Below are positions 46,773 through 54,192 of a stretch of DNA of 64,000 nt, piece by piece. Source of the DNA: Novosphingobium sp. IK01. GTDB lineage: Bacteria; Pseudomonadota; Alphaproteobacteria; Sphingomonadales; Sphingomonadaceae. The position numbers were made by a program, and so were the translations under genes. The stretch spans positions 2,749,001 through 2,813,000 of the forward strand of contig NZ_BTFW01000001.1 of the NCBI RefSeq assembly GCF_033242265.1. Reading direction: 5' to 3'. The notes beneath the pieces are model-generated. The model was not told the DNA's origin. It did not search any database and worked only from the letters and a program-made list of their open reading frames with translations. Position 1 is the stretch's first letter. Every line of letters begins with the position of its first letter.

Positions 46773-49111
46773 GCGGCCTGGGCCAATCCGCTGCCGCTGC
46801 CAGGGCCGGTGCCGCCACCGGGGCCATGCGGGGCGGGAAGATCGTGGATGCCATGGGCGGCCAGATCGATCTGGCCCAGTTCGGCCATGCTGCGCGCGAC
46901 GAGACCATCGACATCGACGATCAGCGCAACACGGCCATCGCCAAGGATGGTCGCCCCGGCCACACCCTCGACCGAACGGTAATGGGTGTCGAGGCTCTTG
47001 ATCACCACCTGACGCTGATCGACGATCGAATCGACCAGCAGCGCGGCGCGGCCCGCGCCTTCGGTTTCCACCACGATCAGCACGCCTTCGGTCGGTGTCT
47101 CGACCGCGCCATCGGCATTGACCGCCAGATGGAGCGGGACGACCGGGATGAACCGCCCGCGCACGTTCATCATCGCGCGGTGGTTGCCCAGGCCCTTGAT
47201 CTCGTCGGGCGAAGGACGCAGCGATTCGACCACGTTGGCGAGCGGAACGACCAGCGTCTGGTCGCCCACGTTGACGACCATGCCATCCGAGATCGCCAGC
47301 GTGAGTGGCAGGGTGAGGGTAAACGTGGTGCCCGCGCCCGGCTCGGATTCGATGGTGATGCGCCCGCCCAGTTCCTTCACGTTCTGGCGGACCACGTCCA
47401 TGCCCACGCCGCGCCCGGAAATGTTCGAGACCACTTGCGCGGTCGAGAAACCCGGCGCGAAGATCAGCAGGTCGATCTCTTCCTTGGTCAGCTGCGCATC
47501 GGGCGCGACGAGGCCTTTTTCGATGGCCTTGCCCAGCACGCGTTCGCGGTTGATGCCGCGCCCGTCGTCGGCGATGCGGATCAGGATGCGGCCCGAACGG
47601 TGTTCGGCTGAAAGCGTGAGCGTGCCTTCCGCGTTCTTGCCGCAGGCGAGGCGCTCCTCGGGCGTCTCGATGCCGTGGTCGACGGCGTTGCGAATGAGGT
47701 GGGTGAGCGGTTCGCCCAGCCGCTCGATCACGGTCTTGTCGAGTTCGGTGCTTTCGCCCGAGACTTCGAGGCGGACATGCTTGCCCGTGCTGGCCGAAAG
47801 CTCGCGCAGGATGCGCGGCACGCGGCTGAACACCGAGCCGATCGGCTGGGCGCGAATGGCCATCGCGCTTTCCTGAATGTCGCGGGTGAGGCCGTCGAGC
47901 ACGGCGATTTCCTCGCTCGCGGCAAGGCCCTCGGTCGAGAGGCGCTGGGCCATCATCGCCTGGGCGATGACCAGCTCGCCCACGGCGTCGATCAGCTTGT
48001 CGAGCTTGGACAGTTCGATGCGGATCGACTGGCCGGGCGCGGGCGGGGCGGGCGGCGTGGCGGCGTTGGGATGCTGGGCGGCGGGGGCCGGGTGCGGCGC
48101 GGCTGCGGCCGCAGGGGGCGGTGGCGCAGCAGGCTGTGCCGGAGCGGTGGCCGGGGCCGCAGGCGATGACTTGGCGCCGGACTGGGAGGCAACGGGCTGG
48201 GTGGCCGGGGTTGCGGGCGCGGATGCTGCCGGGGCGGCCTTGGTCGGCAGGCGCACGGGCGGCATCGTGGCATCGGCGCCAATGGCGATCTCGCAATCGT
48301 CGCCGACGAAATCGAAGATGTCGCGAACCGATCCTTCGTCGACCGTGGCGGGCATGCGGAACGTCCAGCCCAGATAGCCGGTGCCCGGATCGAGCGCGTC
48401 GAGGTGGGGGACATGGCCCACGTCGCATTCGACGCAGGTGCCGCCCAGTTCGAGCACTTCGCGCAGCATCAGCATCGGTTCGCTGCCGTTGCGCATGGCC
48501 CCGGAATGGGTGCGGATCCTGACCAGCCAGGAGCCGCTTTCCTCCTCGCTGTCGCCGTTTTCGGCCCCATTTCCGGCCCCGTTCGCATCGGGGGATGCCA
48601 TCGCCCCGGCGATGGAATCGAGCATCGAATCGAAATCGATGCCCATGTCGTCGTCATCGCTGTTGCTGGCCGGTTCGGGCGCGGCTGGGACCGGCTCGGG
48701 CGTGGCGTGCGCAGCAGGGGCGCTGCCCCCTGCATTGGCAGCCATCGCGGCGGTCAGTTCGGCCTGGAGGGCCACGTCGTCGGGCGTCTTGCCCAGCCCG
48801 CGCGCGGCGGCGACATGGTCGCTGAGCGTATCGAGCGCGCGCAGCAGAAGATCGACGAGCGGTTCGGTGATCGGCACGGTGCCGTCGCGCACGTCCGAGA
48901 GCAGCGTCTCGAACGTATGGGTGAACCCCTGAAGTGCGATATAGCCGAAGGCGCCCGCGCCCCCCTTGATCGAGTGGACCCCGCGAAAGACCGCGTTAAC
49001 GGTATCGGCGTCCTGGGTGCCTTCCTTGCAGGCGGCCAGGCCCTGTTCGGCTGCGGCCAGCGATTCCTCGCACTCGGCGAAGAAGATGGCCTGGATTTCC
49101 TCGGCGTTCAT
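46769..49111 (-). CDS. cheA: chemotaxis histidine kinase CheA
   Basis: The 780-residue protein has the P1 phosphotransfer domain (VFRGVHSIKGGAGAFG, phospho-His near residue 47). A P2-like region and a long Ala/Pro-rich linker (about 355-410) follow, then P3 dimerisation helices, the P4 kinase domain (HLIRNAVDHGIETPEER, DDGRGINRERV, GRGVGMDVVRQN) and a CheW-like P5 domain. It phosphorylates CheY and CheB in response to receptors. It overlaps the upstream STAS gene stop and downstream cheR start by four bases each. Confidence 0.96.
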   Translation of the reverse strand: MNAEEIQAIFFAECEESLAAAEQGLAACKEGTQDADTVNAVFRGVHSIKGGAGAFGYIALQGFTHTFETLLSDVRDGTVPITEPLVDLLLRALDTLSDHVAAARGLGKTPDDVALQAELTAAMAANAGGSAPAAHATPEPVPAAPEPASNSDDDDMGIDFDSMLDSIAGAMASPDANGAGNGAENGDSEEESGSWLVRIRTHSGAMRNGSEPMLMLREVLELGGTCVECDVGHVPHLDALDPGTGYLGWTFRMPATVDEGSVRDIFDFVGDDCEIAIGADATMPPVRLPTKAAPAASAPATPATQPVASQSGAKSSPAAPATAPAQPAAPPPPAAAAAPHPAPAAQHPNAATPPAPPAPGQSIRIELSKLDKLIDAVGELVIAQAMMAQRLSTEGLAASEEIAVLDGLTRDIQESAMAIRAQPIGSVFSRVPRILRELSASTGKHVRLEVSGESTELDKTVIERLGEPLTHLIRNAVDHGIETPEERLACGKNAEGTLTLSAEHRSGRILIRIADDGRGINRERVLGKAIEKGLVAPDAQLTKEEIDLLIFAPGFSTAQVVSNISGRGVGMDVVRQNVKELGGRITIESEPGAGTTFTLTLPLTLAISDGMVVNVGDQTLVVPLANVVESLRPSPDEIKGLGNHRAMMNVRGRFIPVVPLHLAVNADGAVETPTEGVLIVVETEGAGRAALLVDSIVDQRQVVIKSLDTHYRSVEGVAGATILGDGRVALIVDVDGLVARSMAELGQIDLAAHGIHDLPAPHGPGGGTGPGSGSGLAQAA

Positions 49112-49368
49112 GCCTCCGCTCCATCGAAAAGTTCGCGCTGGAGGCCGATCTGGGCAGCCGCCTCGCGCAGGGCCGGGGAAGGATCGATCACCGCGCCTTC
49201 GCCGCTGCGGCGCGCGCTCACCAGAACCTGGAACATCGCCTGCCCGATCTGGGTGCAGGCGCTGCCATCGATATGAATCGGGCCCGCGCCCAGCGCGGCG
49301 ACCAGTTCGGGCAAAAGGGCCTCGGCGGCCGCGCGGTCGCAGCGGGGTGGCAGGGTGATCGTGGACAT
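49108..49368 (-). CDS. STAS-domain protein of the chemotaxis operon
   Basis: The 86-residue protein matches the STAS (anti-sigma antagonist-like) fold: ITLPPRCDRAAAEALLPELVAALG, then PIHIDGSACTQIGQAMFQVLVSARRSGEG with a Ser-Ala-Cys where the phosphorylatable serine is expected. Such proteins often open alphaproteobacterial che operons and may tune receptor-kinase signalling. Its stop overlaps the cheA start. ATG 49368 was preferred over 49392 because of the domain boundary. Confidence 0.82.
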   Translation of the reverse strand: MSTITLPPRCDRAAAEALLPELVAALGAGPIHIDGSACTQIGQAMFQVLVSARRSGEGAVIDPSPALREAAAQIGLQRELFDGAEA

Positions 49369-49708
49369 CTTCGGGTCTTCCCCTTTGCGCAAAGGCGTGG
49401 GTCAAAGGTGTGAGTCAAAGTCTCGGGTCGTCGCGGTCGTGATCGGAGCCGGTCCCATGGGGCGTGCAAACGGGGGAAAAGCGCCTTGGCGCGGGCCTGT
49501 CCGTCCTTGCGCGACGGCATGGGGGCCGGGCGTTCGGGCTAGGCTTAGCGGGCAATCCGAAAAGGGGCGCTTTCCGCCCTCTTAGGGTGAGATACCTAGG
49601 CACGGGGATGGAATTTGCACGCGCCTGCACGGGTAAGACCATGGTCAACACCAGATGACCCATGGCGCCGCCTGCGCGGTGGAAGCCCAGACGAAGGTTT
49701 TGCGATCC
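49369..49708. other. divergent intergenic region between the che operon and the CheB paralogue
   Basis: About 340 bases without a supported gene. It should contain the promoters of both transcription units. I see no convincing sigma-54 or sigma-28 box. An alternative start of the downstream gene at 49655 would take up its last part. Confidence 0.5.
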
Positions 49709-50758
49709 ATGCATGAAGCACGTGTTCTTGTGGTGGACGATTCAGCGGCCATGCGCGCGCTGTTCTCGGACATCCTCGACCAGACCAAGAATGTCCGCGT
49801 CGTCGGCGCGGCCGCCAGTGCGGCCGATGCGCGCGAGCAGATCGCGGATCTCAAGCCCAACGTGATCACCCTCGATGTCGAAATGCCCGGCATGAGCGGG
49901 ATCGATTTCCTTGAGGAGATCATGGAAAGCAGCCCGCTGCCCGTGGTCATGCTTTCCAGCCTTACGCAGGCGGGCACCGAAACCTCGCTCAAGGCTTTCG
50001 AGCTGGGCGCGGTCGAATGCTTCCCCAAGCCGCTCAAGGCCACGCCCGAACAGTTCGCCAAGACCGTGGGCAAGCTCGGCAAGATCGTGCTGGCCGCTGC
50101 CAATAGCAACGTGCGTGACCGCCACAAGCTTCAGGCCAAGCGCGAGGCCGCTGCCGCTGCTGCCGCCGAAGCGCCCCGCTTTGCCTGGAACGGACGCTTC
50201 GTGGCGTTCAGCGCCTCGATGGGCGGGATCGATGCACTCACCACGATTCTCGCCGACTGGCCCGATGAATGCCCGCCCACGGTGATCTGCCTCCAGACCG
50301 AACCGATGCTGGCCGAAACCTTCATCAAGCGCCTCGACGCCGACCTCAAGTGCTCGGTCAAGATTGCGCGCGATGGCGCCCCACTGGCGCAGGGCACGAT
50401 CCACATCGCCGCCGATCCCGAGCGCCATGTCGTCGTCGAGCCCGGCCAGCCGCCCAAGATCCGCCTGATGGAACGCGAGCCGGTCGAAGGCGCGCGGCCT
50501 TCGGCCAACCTGCTCTACGGCTCGATCGCCCGCGCGGGCATTCCGGCGGTCGGCGCGCTGCTGACGGGCATGGGCAACGATGGTGCCAAGGGCCTCAAGC
50601 TCCTCCACGACAGCGGCATGGACACGCTGGTGCAGGACCCGAGGAGCGCGCTCGTCAGCGAGGCCCCGGCCGCAGCCATCGCCCTCGATCCCAGCGTCGC
50701 GCAAGTCCCGCTCGACGATCTGGGCGAGCGCGTGATTGGCCTGTGCAACCAGAGTTGA
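49709..50758 (+). CDS. CheB-like protein lacking the catalytic histidine
   Basis: The 349-residue protein has CheB layout: a receiver (D10-D11, D56 in VITLDVEMPGMSG, K in FPKPLK) and a CheB_methylest domain. The nucleophile serine (S170 in FSASMGGIDAL) and aspartate (D291 in GMGNDGAKG) remain. The catalytic histidine position, 26 residues after the serine, is Q196 in VICLQTEP. Methylesterase activity is therefore doubtful; a regulatory or receptor-binding role is more likely. ATG 49709 begins the receiver closely; ATG 49655 would add 18 residues. Confidence 0.9.
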   Translation: MHEARVLVVDDSAAMRALFSDILDQTKNVRVVGAAASAADAREQIADLKPNVITLDVEMPGMSGIDFLEEIMESSPLPVVMLSSLTQAGTETSLKAFELGAVECFPKPLKATPEQFAKTVGKLGKIVLAAANSNVRDRHKLQAKREAAAAAAAEAPRFAWNGRFVAFSASMGGIDALTTILADWPDECPPTVICLQTEPMLAETFIKRLDADLKCSVKIARDGAPLAQGTIHIAADPERHVVVEPGQPPKIRLMEREPVEGARPSANLLYGSIARAGIPAVGALLTGMGNDGAKGLKLLHDSGMDTLVQDPRSALVSEAPAAAIALDPSVAQVPLDDLGERVIGLCNQS

Positions 50759-50795
50759 GGGGACCTGCGTTCTTTGGTGAAGCGCTTTTGGGCGA

Positions 50796-50825
50796 ACGCC
50801 CCGGACCCGATCCGGGGCGTTTTTC
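50796..50825 (+). terminator. intrinsic terminator after the CheB paralogue
   Basis: ACGCCCCGGA and TCCGGGGCGT form a perfect 10-bp stem with a CCCGA loop followed by five T residues. Confidence 0.9.
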
Positions 50826-50864
50826 ATGTCCGGGGAGGCGGGCAAACCATGTCTGTCCAAAAAG

Positions 50865-50896
50865 AAAGGCCCGGCGCCGTGGCGCGCCGGGCCTTT
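50865..50896 (-). terminator. intrinsic terminator after fliS
   Basis: A GC-rich stem (AAAGGCCCGGCG with CGCCGGGCCTTT) lies 26 bases past the fliS stop on the minus strand, followed by T-rich sequence in that direction. Confidence 0.85.
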
Positions 50897-50921
50897 TCCG
50901 CAAGGACACAGCCAGAAGGGG

Positions 50922-51293
50922 TCAGCTGGCCATCATCGCCTGGCGGATTTCGAGAAAGTCGGTGCGGATCGTCTCGATCCCCTTGGGGTTGAACTGGAGC
51001 GCGCTGTCGAGCACCGCGCGCCGCGCCGACTGGTAGAGCTGGATCAGCGCCTCGCCCGCCGGGCTGGTGCTGTCGACCCCCATCTGGAGCGCGGTGAGCG
51101 CCGAGACCGCGCGGGTGAGCGCGGCGCTCTTGGCGGCATTGTCGCCGCTCTTGTGGGCATAGATCGCCCGGCCGAGCGAGCCGGCCACCTGTTCGAGGCA
51201 CAAGTCGACCAGCTGGCGCGGGTTGGCGCCCTTGACCCGTGCCTCGAAATCGACGCGGCGATAGGCCTCGCCCGGATCGCGCAAGGGCCGCAT
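50922..51293 (-). CDS. fliS: flagellar export chaperone FliS
   Basis: The 123-residue helical protein has the FliS pattern EAYRRVDFEARVKGANPRQLVDLCLEQVAGSLGRAIYAHKSGD followed by a helix bundle. FliS binds flagellin in the cytoplasm and prevents premature polymerisation. It starts one base after the fliD stop, the usual fliD-fliS order. Confidence 0.9.
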   Translation of the reverse strand: MRPLRDPGEAYRRVDFEARVKGANPRQLVDLCLEQVAGSLGRAIYAHKSGDNAAKSAALTRAVSALTALQMGVDSTSPAGEALIQLYQSARRAVLDSALQFNPKGIETIRTDFLEIRQAMMAS

Positions 51294-51294
51294 G

Positions 51295-52764
51295 TCAGTT
51301 CCCCGACTTGCCGTTCCAGGCGGTGATCTGCGCCTGGAGGAACGAGAGCGTGGACTGCGAGGACGAGACCCGCGAGGCCAGCTGGGCATAACGGCTGACC
51401 AGTTGCGTGCGCAGGGTTTCCTGCTTGGTCTGGAGGTCGCTCAACTGCTCGGTCAGGCTGGTCTGCCGCGTGCCGAGCGCGGTGATCACCCCGCCCAGCG
51501 AGCCCGGATCGCTGACCGAGGAGACCGACCGCGCCATGGAATCGAACGTCGCATAGACGCCGTAGAGCCCGTTGGTGAACATCGCGGCGGTGCCATCCGG
51601 GCTTGCGGTCATGGTTTTGTTCAGGACCGCGCTGTCGAGCGCGAAAGTGCCGTTGCGGTTGATCTTGAGGCCCAGGTCGCCCAGCGTGGAAGGCTGGCCG
51701 GGCGTGGCATTGGGCATGACCACCCGGCTCGACAGCGAGCTGAGCATCTGGCGCAGCGCGCGCGCGCCGGCATTGTTGGTGAGCGAGCCGGTATGGCGGT
51801 CGGTGTCGCTGTTGAGCTGGGTGACGATCTGGTTGAGCGCCTCGACAAGGTCGTTCATCGCCGTCTGCACCGCGCTGGCAGGGTCCGAATAGGAGATCGT
51901 CGTGGGCGATCCCGCATTCGTCCCGGTCAGCTTGAGGGTGAGGCCGGGCGCGGCATCGGTGATCGTGTTCGAGGTCGAGGTGCGCGCGACGCCATCGAGG
52001 ACATAGGCCGCGTCCGTGGCGGTCGACTTGAGCTGGCTGGCCGCACCCGTGGCCGCGCTCCAGTTGAAGGCGGCCAGCGTGGTGTAGCCGGCATCGGGCG
52101 TGGTTTCGATCTGGAAACCGTTGGCCGCGCCATCGGCGCCGCGCAGCACGAGTTGCGCGCCGTTCGCGCCCGTGGCGACATAGGCGCTCACGCCCGCGCC
52201 CGAAGCGTTGATCTTCTGCGCGAGCGTGCCCAGCGTGTCGCTGCTGGTGACGGCGATGTCGACTTGCGCGCGGCTGGTATCGGCCGAAAAGCTGGTGCCG
52301 CTCACCGTGCCAAAGCGCAAGGTGAACGTGCCCGCGCCGACCGCGCTGGTCGAGGCGGCCAGGGTCGGTCCGGTCAGGGTCTGGCCCTTGGCCAGCGCGG
52401 TGACTTCGAGCGTCGAGGTGCCACTGCCCGAAAGGGTGCCCTTGCTGACCGTGGCGACCGAGGCATTGGTGATCACCGGGGTCACCGCAAGATCGCCCTC
52501 GCGCACGCGCGTGCCCAGCGAACTGGCCAGCGTGCTCATCATCGACTTGAGCGTCGAGGCCGCCGAGATCTGGGTGGTGATCTTGTCCTGCTTGGCCGTG
52601 ACCGCGTCGATCCGCGACGCGAACTGCGCCGCCGAAAGCTGCTCGGCCAGGCCCGAGGTGTTGATCGTGCTGCTGCCCAGCGATGCCAGCAACTGGGCCG
52701 TGGCTGACGACGAGGACGTGGCCGAGATGGCCGCAGTGGTCGAGCTGGTGGGGGAGGTAGCCAT
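51295..52764 (-). CDS. fliD: flagellar filament cap protein FliD
   Basis: The 489-residue protein has a Ser/Thr-rich N-terminus. The FliD_N domain (SRIDAVTAKQDKITTQISAASTLKSMMSTLASSLG) follows, then a variable middle and the FliD_C domain ending in a coiled coil (LSDLQTKQETLRTQLVSRYAQLASRVSSSQSTLSFLQAQITAWNG). It caps the filament tip and guides flagellin assembly. It is exported by the flagellar type III system encoded downstream in this window. Confidence 0.92.
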   Translation of the reverse strand: MATSPTSSTTAAISATSSSSATAQLLASLGSSTINTSGLAEQLSAAQFASRIDAVTAKQDKITTQISAASTLKSMMSTLASSLGTRVREGDLAVTPVITNASVATVSKGTLSGSGTSTLEVTALAKGQTLTGPTLAASTSAVGAGTFTLRFGTVSGTSFSADTSRAQVDIAVTSSDTLGTLAQKINASGAGVSAYVATGANGAQLVLRGADGAANGFQIETTPDAGYTTLAAFNWSAATGAASQLKSTATDAAYVLDGVARTSTSNTITDAAPGLTLKLTGTNAGSPTTISYSDPASAVQTAMNDLVEALNQIVTQLNSDTDRHTGSLTNNAGARALRQMLSSLSSRVVMPNATPGQPSTLGDLGLKINRNGTFALDSAVLNKTMTASPDGTAAMFTNGLYGVYATFDSMARSVSSVSDPGSLGGVITALGTRQTSLTEQLSDLQTKQETLRTQLVSRYAQLASRVSSSQSTLSFLQAQITAWNGKSGN

Positions 52765-52797
52765 GTGGTCGAGGACGACCGGGATTATCGCTTTTTA

Positions 52798-52963
52798 AGA
52801 GCCCGACCCAAAAGTCCTTCGGGTCGGTTTGGCGGGTCTTTTGTGCCACCACGGCGTCGGCTGTTCGCCACGATGCCTCCAGCATCGCTGGGCTCTCAGC
52901 CTTCTTGTGGTGACCCAAAATCCCTCGCCAAACCTCCGCCGCCCGACTTTTGGGTCGGGCTCT
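52798..52963. repeat. 166-bp inverted-repeat element, copy 2
   Basis: Same element as at 22035-22200, with one base changed. Here the inner arm reads TTTGGCG and pairs perfectly with CGCCAAA near the other end, so this copy has the better-paired structure. It lies between the fliD start and the flhB 3' fragment. Flanking bases are A on both sides here and G on both sides in copy 1, compatible with a minimal duplication or chance. Confidence 0.88.
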
Positions 52964-52983
52964 AAGGGGTTGGCCCGATCTTT

Positions 52984-53043
52984 TCAGGCCTGTTTTTTGC
53001 CGGAAAGCGATGTTTCGGGCCGCCCCTCGGCATCGAAGCGGAG
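52984..53043 (-). pseudogene. flhB: severed 3' end of flhB
   Basis: The minus strand reads LRFDAEGRPETSLSGKKQA and a stop, the expected C-terminal tail of FlhB. In phase with the larger flhB part at 54205, removing the insertion restores VDVPVE-LRFDAEGR without a frameshift. The fragment has no start codon and is separated from the rest by the IS110-family element. Confidence 0.88.
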
Positions 53044-53083
53044 CTTGTCTTATGAGAATTCCCGGCTCCTGAGGCAAAAGGGA

Positions 53084-53123
53084 GCCACAACCCGGCACCG
53101 CAGCTGCGGTGCCGGGTTGTGGC
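53084..53123. repeat. perfect 40-bp palindrome in the IS left end
   Basis: The two 20-bp arms are exact complements with no spacer, centred between 53103 and 53104 (CCGCAG/CTGCGG). In RNA it would give a long 5' hairpin immediately before the target-binding loop. Confidence 0.9.
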
Positions 53124-53240
53124 GGAGGCGGCGCCGTGCGGAGCTTGGTCTTGCAGGACCGCGGTCGAGTTTGGCGAGCCTCCGTCTTTTCTTACGACCT
53201 GAACGGATACGTGGGCTCCGGGCCCGAACGACAAGCAAAG
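53084..53240 (+). ncRNA. bridge RNA of the IS110-family element
   Basis: Four guide segments can be read. GCGGAGCT (53138-53145) equals the left target plus core. CGGTCGAG (53162-53169) is the complement of the right target CTCGACCG. ACGGATAC (53203-53210) equals the last bases of the element right end up to the core C. GACAAG (53230-53235) is the complement of CTTGTC at the left end. The order, target loop then donor loop, and position upstream of the recombinase agree with known IS110-group bridge RNAs. The RNA ends are estimates. Confidence 0.82.
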
Positions 53241-53253
53241 GTAGAAAGAAGAG

Positions 53254-54192
53254 ATGGCCAAGGATACCATCGGGATCGACGTGTCGAAAGACCGCCTGGA
53301 TGCGTTTTGGCATTCCCAAGACGCAGCACTCAGCCTGCCCAACACGGTTGAGGGTTTCGCCCAGCTATGCACATGGCTGGGTAAGAATAAGGGGGTGTTG
53401 GTCGTTTTCGAGGCGACCGGCGCATATCATCGTGGGCTTGAACGATACCTCAGCTTGGCGGGGCAGCCTTTCATCAAGGTCAATCCGAAGCAAGCGCGGC
53501 GCTTTGCTCAGGCTATCGGCCGTCTGGCCAAGACCGACAGCGTTGATGCCAGGATGTTGGCACGAATGGGCGTGGTCCTTGATCTGGCCCCACAAGGCAT
53601 TGAAGGCGAAGATATTCATGATCTCAGAGAGTTGCTGACAGCTAGGCGGGCCATGGTCAAAGATCAGATCACCGCAAAGACGCGTCTCGCCACAGCGAGC
53701 AACCCGCTTGTGAAGGACCAACTTTGCCGCCGGATCGATGACATCGACACGGACATCAAAGCCCTGGATCAAGTGATTGCGCAGATCGCTCAGCAGCGTG
53801 GCACCCTTGATGAGCGCATCAGACGCCTCATGACCATTCCCGGGATCGGCAGATTGACCGCGACCACGTTGGTGATCGACATGCCAGAGCTTGGACATCT
53901 CGACAGCAAAAAGATCGCCGCTCTGGCTGGGCTTGCGCCTATGACGCAACAGTCAGGCAAGTGGCAAGGCAAAGAGCGGATTATTGGTGGTAGGGCATCA
54001 CTTCGACGGGCAATTTACATGCCTGCGTTGGTTGCCATTCGCTTCAATCATGATTTCCGTGACAAATATCAGCAGTTCGTAAATGCAGGGAAAGCAAAGA
54101 AGGTGGCTATCACCGCCGTCATGCGGCGCATCATCGTTCTGGCAAACACGTTGTTGCGTGAAGGACGCGATTGGCAACCTGTTCGCCCTTGA
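53254..54192 (+). CDS. IS110-family DEDD recombinase
   Basis: The 312-residue recombinase is intact. The RuvC-like domain has TIGIDVSKDRLDAFW (first Asp), VVFEATGAYHRGLERYL (Glu) and KTDSVDARMLARMG (last Asp pair). The C-terminal domain has MTIPGIGRLTATTLVIDMPELG and the SG motif in TQQSGKWQGKERIIGGRASLRRAIY, where the catalytic serine is expected. It cuts and joins target and donor at the CT core under bridge-RNA guidance. The gene ends about 12 bases before the element's right tip. Confidence 0.94.
   Translation: MAKDTIGIDVSKDRLDAFWHSQDAALSLPNTVEGFAQLCTWLGKNKGVLVVFEATGAYHRGLERYLSLAGQPFIKVNPKQARRFAQAIGRLAKTDSVDARMLARMGVVLDLAPQGIEGEDIHDLRELLTARRAMVKDQITAKTRLATASNPLVKDQLCRRIDDIDTDIKALDQVIAQIAQQRGTLDERIRRLMTIPGIGRLTATTLVIDMPELGHLDSKKIAALAGLAPMTQQSGKWQGKERIIGGRASLRRAIYMPALVAIRFNHDFRDKYQQFVNAGKAKKVAITAVMRRIIVLANTLLREGRDWQPVRP

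Noticed and set aside
49598..49620. Sigma-54-like promoter before the CheB paralogue (GGCACGG...TTTGC)
   Set aside because: The spacing between the GG and GC elements is 16 bases rather than the required 10.
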